A stretch of DNA of 64,000 bases from Bremerella sp. TYQ1 (GTDB taxonomy: Bacteria; Planctomycetota; Planctomycetia; Pirellulales; Pirellulaceae): positions 3,906,001-3,970,000 of the forward strand of contig NZ_CP083740.1 in NCBI RefSeq assembly GCF_020150455.1. Direction: 5' to 3'. The number at the start of each line of letters is the position of its first letter. Within the stretch, counting starts at the first letter, position 1. The translations under genes were made by a program, and so were the position numbers. Below are positions 26,269 through 33,808 of the stretch, in pieces. The notes under the pieces were generated by a model. The model searched no databases. It was not told where the DNA came from and saw only the letters and a list, made by a program, of their open reading frames with translations.

Positions 26269-26844
26269 GTGGGATCTGCTTATTCTTGGTTGGCTGTACA
26301 GGGGAAGTCGGCAGAGGAAACGCTTAAAGGGCTGGGGCTCGAACGAGGTGAACCGTTCGAAGGTTTCCCCAACGGCTCGCTTTCCGGCATTGCCCTTCCC
26401 TCGGGCTGGTACCTGGTCGTTTCGGATCGATGCGACTATGCCTATTCGCGTTGGCTGAGCCGTCTTTCGCGTCAGTGCGATCTGGTCACATGCGCGGTCG
26501 AAGAGTACGCGATGTATGCCACCGCTTCCGGCTGGCACAACGGCCGCCGAACCTGGGAAATCACCCACGACAGCCAGGAACGTGAAGGGAAGCATCACTT
26601 AGTCGCATTGGGAACGCCTCCGGAAATGTTCGACACGATTCGGCGAACCTTCACCGCCGAGCAAGCCTCTTTCGACGAAAAGAACCAACCGGTCGATTGC
26701 ATCATGGAAATCCCCATCGAGACGGCTCGGCAAATCACCGGATTCTCGTTCCACCAGCCCCTCCCCGAAGGCAACGCCGTCTGCTTTCAACATTTGCACC
26801 GCGATCGAAAAGCGAAGCAGTGGTGGCAAGTCTGGCGTCGTTAA
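26269..26844 (+). CDS. Conserved hypothetical protein
   Basis: A 191-residue protein that I do not recognise. It starts at a GTG 8 bp after ATAGGAG. It is soluble, has no signal peptide, and is rich in Trp, His and Cys near the end, with no classic metal motif. The segment AVQGKSAEETLKGLGL and the pattern DLVTCAVEEYAMYATASGWHNGRRTWEI suggest a small alpha/beta fold. Neighbours are oligoendopeptidase F upstream and an M28 peptidase 49 bp downstream on the same strand, but nothing links it to proteolysis. Confidence 0.7.
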   Translation: MGSAYSWLAVQGKSAEETLKGLGLERGEPFEGFPNGSLSGIALPSGWYLVVSDRCDYAYSRWLSRLSRQCDLVTCAVEEYAMYATASGWHNGRRTWEITHDSQEREGKHHLVALGTPPEMFDTIRRTFTAEQASFDEKNQPVDCIMEIPIETARQITGFSFHQPLPEGNAVCFQHLHRDRKAKQWWQVWRR

Positions 26845-26893
26845 GTCGATCCTTAGCGGCCGTAGCGTCCCTCTATGATGAAGCCGCAGTACG

Positions 26894-27784
26894 ATGAACC
26901 CACCAAACAAAGACGCATTACGCGAGCGCCTTTACCGCCACGTTGACTGCCTGGCTGGGCTGATCGGTCCACGCTGCTTCGCAAGGCCTGGCAGCATGGA
27001 AGCCGCCATGGGATATATCCGTCAGCAATGGGTCGGCATGGGCTACGAAGTCGAAGAAGAATCGTACGACGCGCTTTCCAACGTCGCAACTAACCTGATT
27101 GTCCGTACGCCTGGCACGTCTCGTTCCGATGAAATCGTTGTGCTGGGTGGTCACTACGATACGGTTTCGTCCACCCCAGGTGCCGACGATAACGCTTCCG
27201 CAGTGGCGGTGCTGTTGGAAGTGAGTCGACTGCTGAAAGAACATCTCGGCAAACGCACCGCACATTATGTGGCATTCGCATGCGAAGAACCTCCCTACTT
27301 CAACGTCGACTCGATGGGCAGCCAACACCATGCGCGGTCCGCGAAGCTTCGTGATGAAAAGATCGTCGGCATGCTTTGCCTCGAGATGGTGGGCTATTTC
27401 CGGGATGAAGAGGGCTCGCAGCCTTACCCGGAAGAGATCCCGCGCTGGCTTACCTGGCCGATGCCGAACCGCGGGAATTTCCTCACAGCACTGGGGAACT
27501 TAGATTCCTGGAAGCTCGCTTACCAGTTTCATCGCGGGTTCAAACGTGGCACTAAGCTCCCGCTATGGTCGTTGCCCCTGCCGGATCGATTCGAGTTTAT
27601 CTTCCTCAGCGACAATCGAGCCTTCTGGGAACAAGGCTATCCAGCCCTTATGCTTACAGATACAGCATTTGTGCGGAATCCGAACTATCACCAAGCCAGC
27701 GATACGCCAGACACGCTCGACTACGAGCGAATGGCCGAGGTCACCCTCGGAGTTTCCGCAGCCATGAAGCGATTGCTGAAATAG
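26894..27784 (+). CDS. M28-family zinc peptidase
   Basis: A 296-residue aminopeptidase-like protein of the M28 family (two-zinc, co-catalytic). The ligands and base are visible as GGHYDT near residue 84, GADDNASAVAVL near 98 with the bridging Asp, the CEEPPYF Glu-Glu pair near 136, and the late His of NYHQASDTPDTLDYE. The N-terminal part resembles other small cytoplasmic M28 proteins; there is no signal peptide. It follows the 191-residue hypothetical by 49 bp and precedes another by 45 bp, so the three may form one transcript. Aminopeptidase or glutaminyl-cyclase-like activity are both possible. Confidence 0.88.
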   Translation: MNPPNKDALRERLYRHVDCLAGLIGPRCFARPGSMEAAMGYIRQQWVGMGYEVEEESYDALSNVATNLIVRTPGTSRSDEIVVLGGHYDTVSSTPGADDNASAVAVLLEVSRLLKEHLGKRTAHYVAFACEEPPYFNVDSMGSQHHARSAKLRDEKIVGMLCLEMVGYFRDEEGSQPYPEEIPRWLTWPMPNRGNFLTALGNLDSWKLAYQFHRGFKRGTKLPLWSLPLPDRFEFIFLSDNRAFWEQGYPALMLTDTAFVRNPNYHQASDTPDTLDYERMAEVTLGVSAAMKRLLK

Positions 27785-27829
27785 CCAGGCAATCGCAGAC
27801 GATCGAAAACAGACAGGGGCGGCAAGCGC

Positions 27830-28333
27830 ATGAGTTCGACGGTAAAGTCCATCCAACTGGAAACGGCTGGGCTAGGCATCATCTTTTATTCGCCGGAAAA
27901 CGCGAAACATATCGAACAGGGCGATGACTACTTAAGTGTCCATTACACGAGCGTGCCGAATGTGCGGCGGCATGTTCGCGAAGGAACGATTGTCGGGTTC
28001 GCCACAGGAACGCCTGGGAAGTTTCGCCTGCGGATCCAGCGAGGCAAACCGGCCATGTGTTCCGAGAACCACGAGTTCAACTTGACGCTTCCGTTTCGCT
28101 GCATCGGCGGACGAGTCTGTTTCCGAGATCTGTACGACTTGATGGACTGGAATGTCGAGTGCCCTCGCGACCAGGAACTGCTGCTGCGGGACGGAGCTTA
28201 CCGGGTGATGGTCTGTTCCAACACGCCTCCGTCGGGGCAGTTGGGGGACAACCAGATGATTGACATCTATTTCCAACGTGTCGACGAGCTTCCCGAAGTG
28301 TCCCTGCCAGGGGCACCTTATCTGTGTCCTTAA
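27830..28333 (+). CDS. Conserved hypothetical protein
   Basis: A 167-residue soluble protein with no known domain that I can name. It contains four Cys in the second half (MCSENHEF, RCIGGRVCF, VECPRDQ) and a clear beta-rich segment YRVMVCSNTPPSGQLGDNQM followed by IDIYFQRVDELPEV. The ATG at 27830 comes 45 bp after the M28 gene stop, consistent with operon membership. A 222-bp gap follows before the small secreted gene set. Confidence 0.65.
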   Translation: MSSTVKSIQLETAGLGIIFYSPENAKHIEQGDDYLSVHYTSVPNVRRHVREGTIVGFATGTPGKFRLRIQRGKPAMCSENHEFNLTLPFRCIGGRVCFRDLYDLMDWNVECPRDQELLLRDGAYRVMVCSNTPPSGQLGDNQMIDIYFQRVDELPEVSLPGAPYLCP

Positions 28334-28555
28334 CAAAAATTCTATCGTTCGTCACGACATCGATCGTTGATCGATCAGATCGCGCAAATCGAGTTCAGCC
28401 AAGTTGCGAAGCCATGGCGAACGTTCCCCGAAGAGGTTGGGATTTTGGTTTGCCTATTTTGAAATTGACCAAATTTCCGGCGAAGCGGCACACGACATGC
28501 AAACGGTGACCAACACGTTAAGTCACCTTGTTATGCACCTACGGAGGGAAAAATC

Positions 28556-28780
28556 ATGTTTCGCTCGTTACTTATTGCTGCCGTGCTAATTGCTGGACTC
28601 TCCATGGTTTCCACCGCCGACGCAGGCTGGCGCCACCGTCATCATCGGGGTCACCATGGCTGGCATCGACACCATGCTCGTCACCATCACCACTACCGAC
28701 ATCACCATCGCAAGATCCATCGCGCTGGATACGACTGGTATGGTCCGAGCTATTACCGAGGCCCTGGCATTTACTGGTAG
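28556..28780 (+). CDS. Small secreted His-rich protein
   Basis: A 74-residue protein. A signal peptide MFRSLLIAAVLIAGL is followed by cleavage after TADA. The mature part of about 51 residues holds 16 His in clusters such as HRHHRGHHG and RHHHHYRHHH, with a few Arg, and ends in Tyr/Pro/Gly-rich WYGPSYYRGPGIYW. Such composition can bind Zn, Cu or Ni, but nothing shows that it does so here. A strong GGAGGG ribosome-binding site lies 7 bp before the ATG. It is the first of three small secreted proteins with similar signal peptides and unusual mature parts, separated from the next by a hairpin terminator. Confidence 0.85.
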   Translation: MFRSLLIAAVLIAGLSMVSTADAGWRHRHHRGHHGWHRHHARHHHHYRHHHRKIHRAGYDWYGPSYYRGPGIYW

Positions 28781-28796
28781 TCCGTAACAACGAAAT

Positions 28797-28856
28797 GCGC
28801 GTCGAGACACGCCGTGTGATGTTGCCCCACGCGCGGCGTGTCTTGCACGCGTATTT
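28797..28856 (+). terminator. Hairpin terminator between small secreted genes
   Basis: GACACGCCG (28806-28814) pairs perfectly with CGGCGTGTC (28834-28842), with outer pairing GCG/CGCGT and then ATTTTG. The loop is GC-rich and about 19 bases long. It is a moderately good terminator. Confidence 0.6.
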
Positions 28857-28959
28857 TGTCCTTGATTTTGAGTGAAGGCTCTTTCCCAATCGCCGCAGGT
28901 GCGAAGAATAAACTCAGGCGAGCATGCGATTCGCCGTCACACTCTTTGGGAGAAGAGCC

Positions 28960-29268
28960 ATGTTCCGGACTCTGCTGCTGGCCGCCATCGTTACCGGTGG
29001 TTTCATGTTCGCTTCCACCTCTTCCGCCGATGCTGGCGGGCGACGCTATTACCGACCGCAAGTCGCATACTACGGCTACTACAGTCGGCCTGCTCGCGTG
29101 TCGACCTACTATCGCAGTTCTTACTATCGCGGCTATGCATCGCCGTACTATTACGGCCCGCGGTATTACTATCAGCCACGTCCGTATGGCTACTACGGAT
29201 ATCCTGGCTACGGTTATGGATATGGCTACGGATACGGCCCCGGGGTCAGCATCCGAGTCGGATTCTAG
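28960..29268 (+). CDS. Small secreted Tyr/Gly-rich protein
   Basis: A 102-residue protein. A signal peptide MFRTLLLAAIVTGGFMFA with a SSADAG cleavage region is followed by a mature part of about 78 residues with about 26 Tyr plus Arg, Pro and Gly, ending in YGYGYGYGYGPGVSIRVGF. The composition resembles surface or matrix proteins, but no function is known. GGGAGAAGAG precedes the ATG at 28960. An upstream in-frame ATG at 28924 lies outside the signal peptide. It shares the MFR-LL-A signal-peptide pattern and the A-D-A-G cleavage region with the preceding His-rich protein, suggesting descent from one secreted-protein scaffold. Confidence 0.82.
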   Translation: MFRTLLLAAIVTGGFMFASTSSADAGGRRYYRPQVAYYGYYSRPARVSTYYRSSYYRGYASPYYYGPRYYYQPRPYGYYGYPGYGYGYGYGYGPGVSIRVGF

Positions 29269-29292
29269 CCATAACGAAATCGCCTCACTCAA

Positions 29293-29330
29293 GGGCGGCA
29301 TTCATTACGCGATGAGTGCCGCTCTTTTTT
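29293..29330 (+). terminator. Rho-independent terminator
   Basis: GGGCGGCATTCAT pairs with ATGAGTGCCGCTC around TACGCG with two wobble-type positions, then six T (29325-29330). It follows the Tyr/Gly-rich gene. Confidence 0.8.
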
Positions 29331-29369
29331 CATAGCTCTCCCCTGCCCTGCAGCATGAGAAAGAATCGC

Positions 29370-29615
29370 ATGAATCGTTGCTCGATATTGCTCGTCGTCC
29401 TGATCGCCGTTGCCGCCCACACCTCACTTGCCGAAGCAGGCTGGCGGCGTGGCTTTCGAGCCAACAGCAGTACGGCTCGGACGTTCTATACGCCGCGACG
29501 TTCATCGATACCCACGGACCATGCTATTCCGTATCGCGGCAACTACCGTGGGTTCGGTTTTGGTGGATATGGTTACGGCGTTGGCTTTGGTCCAGACTTT
29601 CGGCCTGGCCGTTAG
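29370..29615 (+). CDS. Small secreted Arg/Gly/Tyr-rich protein
   Basis: An 81-residue protein. A signal peptide MNRCSILLVVLIAVAAHTS with SLAEAG is followed by a basic, Gly- and Tyr-rich mature part that ends in FGFGGYGYGVGFGPDFRPGR. AGAAAGAA precedes the ATG at 29370. It is the third of the small secreted set and ends 3 bp from the stop of the convergent metzincin gene (29619). Its mature part has less Tyr and His than the others. The function is unknown. Confidence 0.75.
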   Translation: MNRCSILLVVLIAVAAHTSLAEAGWRRGFRANSSTARTFYTPRRSSIPTDHAIPYRGNYRGFGFGGYGYGVGFGPDFRPGR

Positions 29616-29618
29616 CGT

Positions 29619-31055
29619 TTAAGGAACGACCGTGGTGGTTTGAACCGTCGTGATGTTGCCACCTTGGTCGATCACTTTGGCTTGCAGGCGAACTTCTTTC
29701 TTTTCGCCATCAGCGGCAAGTTCCAGCTCGCGTTCGTCGCTGTCCTTGGCTCCTTCCAGCTTGACGCCATCGGCAACGCTTCCCCGGACGTCGTCGTAAT
29801 AAAGAACGGCTTTCACTCCGCGGTCGTCGCTTGCGTTCACTTTGACTCGATAGTGATTCGGCTTGTCGGCCGGTTCCACGGTCAGCTCTACCTTCGGCGG
29901 CTTGCTGTCTTTCAGATCGACCTCAGGATTCAGCAGTCGCGACGAAGCAAGAATGTTCGCATTGGCATCCGAGAACTGAGCCCGATCGGTTACGCGCGTC
30001 TTGCGATTCAAGTTGGCCTGCATGCGTCGGAAACCGTTGGCCATGATGTAGTGCCGGTCGTCACGCAGATCGTGCGGTAGTCCCAATGCGTGTCCCACCT
30101 CATGAACGACCGCGCCGAATCCATCTTCAATGAACTCGTATCTGGGCGAGTTCGGTCGACCATGCCCCAGCGCCGTACGCCCTTCAATCGGCGTGCGATC
30201 GAAGAACAGCTTGCGCTGCGCGGCGATTGTCTTCGCGCAGAACATATCTTGTAAGATCCAAGCTGAGAAGTTGGCTGTCCCGCCGTCTGCCGAACGCCAA
30301 CCGCCCAGGGCAATCCCGCCAGGCCATTCAAACTGGTTAGGACCGCCGTCGTAGGTTTCGGCGAACGTCACCACCAGATGAGTCGTCTGCGAACCAATCG
30401 AACGGGGAATCTCTGGCTGAAGCTGACGCAGTTGGAAGTAGGGATCGTAGTTCGGAGCTCCGTTGTAATGCTTCGCAGGATGCTTTCCACGAACCAGGTG
30501 CACAATCGGCACACCCTTGTCGTCCGTTTGAAAGACCAAACCACGATCGGGCAAACCGCGCCGACGAAACTCGAACTTGTAGGTTTCGTTGACAAAGTGC
30601 ATCAGCGTGTTGATCTTTTCGCGATACCCTGGCTTCGGCTCGCGATCGGTCGGGACGAAGTAGATCAAACGAACTTTGTGATCGACCGGCGAGACTTTCG
30701 CGTATTCAGGAAGCGTATCGAGAGCCTTCCATTCCCCTTGCAGCCATCGAGCATACGGCCGGCCGTTGGCAGACAGCTCGGCATATTCAGGGCGAAGCCA
30801 GATTTTAATCTGTCGACCGCGATCGATGATCTCGACATTGTCGCCGTCACGCTGCAGTTCTTCGAAACGAAGCGTTCCCCCTTCGGAATCGACTTCCAGC
30901 CACTTGCCGTTGCCACTGTCGATGAAGTAACTCTCGTTGCCGCCCGACTTCTTCCAAGCTTTGGTTTCTTCTGCCGATAGCGAAGTCGACAGGCAAAGCC
31001 CCATGAAAAGTACCAGGCAAGTCGCAGCGCGCGGATAGATCGAATTCAGATTCAT
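29619..31055 (-). CDS. Secreted metzincin-type metalloprotease with C-terminal Ig-like domain
   Basis: A 478-residue exported protein. A signal peptide (about 1-28: NLNSIYPRAATCLVLFMG then LSAEE) is followed by a long N-terminal region with beta character and a catalytic domain. The zinc motif is HEVGHALGLPH at about 318-328, followed by HD, and a Met-turn candidate IMANGFRRM lies 13 residues later. These are the marks of metzincins (matrixin- or astacin-like). The last 100 residues (PPKVELTVEPADKPNHYRV, then DDRGVKAVLYYDD) look like an Ig-like or Big domain. I begin at the ATG at 31055. It may cleave surface or environmental proteins; the substrate is unknown. Confidence 0.85.
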   Translation of the reverse strand: MNLNSIYPRAATCLVLFMGLCLSTSLSAEETKAWKKSGGNESYFIDSGNGKWLEVDSEGGTLRFEELQRDGDNVEIIDRGRQIKIWLRPEYAELSANGRPYARWLQGEWKALDTLPEYAKVSPVDHKVRLIYFVPTDREPKPGYREKINTLMHFVNETYKFEFRRRGLPDRGLVFQTDDKGVPIVHLVRGKHPAKHYNGAPNYDPYFQLRQLQPEIPRSIGSQTTHLVVTFAETYDGGPNQFEWPGGIALGGWRSADGGTANFSAWILQDMFCAKTIAAQRKLFFDRTPIEGRTALGHGRPNSPRYEFIEDGFGAVVHEVGHALGLPHDLRDDRHYIMANGFRRMQANLNRKTRVTDRAQFSDANANILASSRLLNPEVDLKDSKPPKVELTVEPADKPNHYRVKVNASDDRGVKAVLYYDDVRGSVADGVKLEGAKDSDERELELAADGEKKEVRLQAKVIDQGGNITTVQTTTVVP

Positions 31056-31168
31056 AGGTCGAACAACGCCCAAGGAAGAAAGCTGGCCAGTCTTTGCTGG
31101 GACAAACCCAACAAGCACTGCGTTATTCTATACAGGACGCAACTTGCTTCGCCAACGCTGGGCCAAAA

Positions 31169-32197
31169 TTAACCACGTTTGGCGGACGTCACCCACAAGA
31201 AAGGCTGTCCCGCTTCGTCCACTTTCAAGTCAACGCTTAAGAAGGCCTGGTACAAAATGTGATCCAGGATCTTCTTGTAGAACGTCTTGTCTTTGGGAAA
31301 GCGAACGTCGATGTCGGTATCGATGTTGTCTTGGGCAATCTTGTAATGATCGCGGAAGATGGCCGTCTGCAGACGTGGCGTGATTGCCCCCAACGCTTTT
31401 TCGAGAGGCGTGCGGTTGATTTCGACTTCAATGAATTGAAACAGCACCGGGCACGTTTGAGCGGGGCTCTTCTTTAGCGGTTGACCGATCGGCCAGGCAT
31501 CGTCACTGCTGCCGATCTCTTGAACGTGCAAGTTCACAACGCCGCCAACTTCACGCTTTGGGACGACGATCAAGCCATGGGCACGCAACAAAATGGCCAT
31601 GGCAGTGCCGGCGCTGACGCCTTTCAGTTCGTCTTCCGACTTCGCCATCTTCGCGCGGGCAATGATCGAAGGAGACGCATCGAAGTTGAGCCCGGTCAGT
31701 TCGCGAATTGAGCCGAGCGTTTCGGCAAGCGGCTTACCACTCGTTTCGAAGTCGAGTGGTTTCGACAGCGTGGCAAGCACGTCCGCTTTTTCGTTTCGAG
31801 TCATGCCGCCGCTGACAGGCTGGCGTTTAAGTTCGTCTTCGCCACCCACTTTAATTTTGTGAAACCATTGCGGTAGTTCGTTGATGTTGCGTTTGGTGAA
31901 TCGCTTGCCGTCCGGCATGTGCAACGTTTCGTCACGCGAAAGGATAGCGGTCACTTTGTACGACTTGCTGGAACCGAGTTCGGTTTCCGAGATGCCTGCT
32001 TTCTCCCCTTCGCGCCCATTGCGCAGCCGAACTGAGTCGGCCCCTTTGCCGTTTAGTAACTTCGTCCAGGCTTGCAGCGCCGTGATCGAAACACCTTTCA
32101 TGGTGATGACTTCCAGCGTGACCCGATTGTCCGCGTGCGCAGCGGCGGGAATCGCAAAGAGCATCAACATGGCTAAGAGAGTGCGGAGCTTGGTCAT
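31169..32197 (-). CDS. Secreted protein with STN-like repeats
   Basis: A 342-residue exported protein of unknown role. A signal peptide TKLRTLLAMLMLFAIPAAAHA precedes an N-terminal half that I cannot place. Two regions resemble the short domain found in secretins and TonB receptors: KPLAETLGSIRELTGLNFD near residue 165 and RTPLEKALGAITPRLQTAI near 265. The start at 32197 has AAGGACC upstream; an in-frame ATG at 32233 is less likely. The gene is upstream of the metzincin (113 bp) on the same strand, so the two may be cotranscribed, and is divergent from the sugar isomerase. Confidence 0.72.
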   Translation of the reverse strand: MTKLRTLLAMLMLFAIPAAAHADNRVTLEVITMKGVSITALQAWTKLLNGKGADSVRLRNGREGEKAGISETELGSSKSYKVTAILSRDETLHMPDGKRFTKRNINELPQWFHKIKVGGEDELKRQPVSGGMTRNEKADVLATLSKPLDFETSGKPLAETLGSIRELTGLNFDASPSIIARAKMAKSEDELKGVSAGTAMAILLRAHGLIVVPKREVGGVVNLHVQEIGSSDDAWPIGQPLKKSPAQTCPVLFQFIEVEINRTPLEKALGAITPRLQTAIFRDHYKIAQDNIDTDIDVRFPKDKTFYKKILDHILYQAFLSVDLKVDEAGQPFLWVTSAKRG

Positions 32198-32418
32198 CGC
32201 CTGAGGTCCTTTCGGTTCGCGTTCACGTTTCAATATAGCACCCTAATAGGGCGCGACCGCGAAATTGGCAGAATCGTTACCCTTGGAAAACGGCTACCGG
32301 CGTGCTCTGTCTGGTTGCAAGGCGGTCTGCCAAGGGCCAAAATACCGGTTCTGTGTGTTCTGCACACTTTTCCATTGACATACCATCGACGCGTTTTCAC
32401 CCCGCAAAGGAGCACAGC

Positions 32419-33423
32419 ATGGCTCGCGCAGTCACGATGTTCACCGGCCAATGGGCCGATATGAAGTTGGACGATTTGGCCAAGACGATGAAAGGTTTTG
32501 GCTTCGACGGTCTGGAACTCGCTTGTTGGGGCGACCACTTTGAAGTCGATCGCGCCGTCACCGAGGACGACTACTGCGACAAGAAACGCGAACAGCTCGA
32601 TAAGTTCGACCTCGGTTGTTGGTCGATCAGCACGCACCTTTGCGGACAAGCCGTGTGCGATATCATCGACGAACGCCACAAGTCGATTCTGCCGGAATCG
32701 GTTTGGGGCGACGGCGATCCGGCCAGCGTCAACGATCGCGCCGCCGAAGCGGTTAAGAACGCGGCCCGCGCGGCTCAGAAGTTTGGCGTGCCGGTCGTGA
32801 ATGGCTTCACCGGCAGCAGCATCTGGCATCTGCTTTACAGCTTTCCCCCAGTTCCTCCGAAGATGATCGACGATGGCTTCAAGCTGTTTGCCGATCGCTG
32901 GAACCCGATCATGGACGTGTTCGGCGAATGCGGGATCAAGTTCGGTCTGGAAGTTCACCCGACCGAAATCGCGTTCGATATTTACAGTGCCGAAAAGGCG
33001 CTCGATGCGATCGGCCACCGGGAAGAGTTCGGTTTCAACTTCGACCCCAGCCACTTGCTATGGCAAGGGATCGACCCAGTTGAATTCATTCGCTACTTCC
33101 CTGATCGCATCTACCACGTCCACATCAAAGACGCGATCACGACGCTTAATGGCCGCACGGGGATCCTCGGCAGCCACATCGACTTTGGCGATCACCGCCG
33201 CGGTTGGAACTTCCGCAGCCCAGGCCATGGCGGCGTGAACTTTGAAGAAATCATCCGAGCGTTGAACGACATCCAGTACACCGGCCCGCTGAGCATCGAG
33301 TGGGAAGACAGCGGCATGGACCGTCTGCATGGTGCCGAAGAGTCGTGCGAGTTCGTCCGCAGCATCGACTTCGCCCCGAGCGACGTCGCATTCGATTCGG
33401 CATTCGACAAAGAGAAGCAATAA
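32419..33423 (+). CDS. Sugar phosphate isomerase/epimerase (xylose isomerase-like TIM barrel)
   Basis: A 334-residue TIM-barrel enzyme of the AP-endonuclease 2/xylose isomerase-like family. The expected metal ligands are visible: Glu in LEVHPTE near residue 175, Asp in [12 protein letters not shown] near 210, His in VHIKDA near 236, and Glu in LSIEWED near 294. The opening [18 protein letters not shown] and the helix [13 protein letters not shown] fit family members. AAAGGAG precedes the ATG at 32419. In planctomycetes such enzymes often work beside Gfo/Idh/MocA dehydrogenases on inositol-like or sulfated sugars; here none is adjacent. The substrate is unknown. Confidence 0.92.
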   Translation: MARAVTMFTGQWADMKLDDLAKTMKGFGFDGLELACWGDHFEVDRAVTEDDYCDKKREQLDKFDLGCWSISTHLCGQAVCDIIDERHKSILPESVWGDGDPASVNDRAAEAVKNAARAAQKFGVPVVNGFTGSSIWHLLYSFPPVPPKMIDDGFKLFADRWNPIMDVFGECGIKFGLEVHPTEIAFDIYSAEKALDAIGHREEFGFNFDPSHLLWQGIDPVEFIRYFPDRIYHVHIKDAITTLNGRTGILGSHIDFGDHRRGWNFRSPGHGGVNFEEIIRALNDIQYTGPLSIEWEDSGMDRLHGAEESCEFVRSIDFAPSDVAFDSAFDKEKQ

Positions 33424-33455
33424 CGCGATCCCTCAAATCGCTACAATCGAAACAA

Positions 33456-33489
33456 GCCGAGCAGGTCGAAATGGCCTGCTCGGTTTTTT
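33456..33489 (+). terminator. Rho-independent terminator
   Basis: CCGAGCAGG (33457-33465) and CCTGCTCGG form a 9-bp perfect stem around TCGAAATGG, followed by six T (33484-33489). It ends the isomerase transcript. Confidence 0.9.
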
Positions 33490-33560
33490 CATGCGCAACG
33501 GCCAGAAGTTGGCAAGGACCCCGCTTTGACATCACACTAGAGTGTAAACGAATATGGCTC

Positions 33561-33762
33561 TTAGCCCTGAAAGGGCGGCAGAAAATAGCCAGGGGTGCAA
33601 GCCCCTGGTCGGGTAGTAATAACACCCAAGCCCCAACGGGGCGACAGAAATTCAGCTTCCAGCAAATGATTCTGTCGCCCCGTTGGGGCTTACCAAGACC
33701 TTTGTACGCTTTCCAGGGGTTAACACCCCTGGCTATTTTCTGTCGCCCTTCCAGGGCTTAGG
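33561..33762. repeat. 202-bp nested inverted repeat, planctomycete repeat family
   Basis: Two layers of inversion. The outer arms (33561-33607 and 33713-33762) each contain AGCCCTG, GGCGRCAGAAAATAGCC and CCAGGGG...CCCCTGG in mirrored order, about 85 percent complementary. The inner arms (33628-33650 and 33670-33691) are AAGCCCCAACGGGGCGACAG and its inverse. Each arm has its own small hairpin. The element is gene-free and ends 47 bp before the next gene's start. One inner arm is related to the inverted repeat at 12644. No terminal duplication or transposase is visible. Confidence 0.85.
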
Positions 33763-33808
33763 CAAGAGCCTCGGATTGAGACTGCTTTTCGCTGCCCAGG
33801 AAACCATC

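Noticed and set aside
33561-33762. Insertion sequence or transposon end
   Set aside because: No transposase, no target duplication and no terminal match. The structure fits a non-autonomous repeat better.
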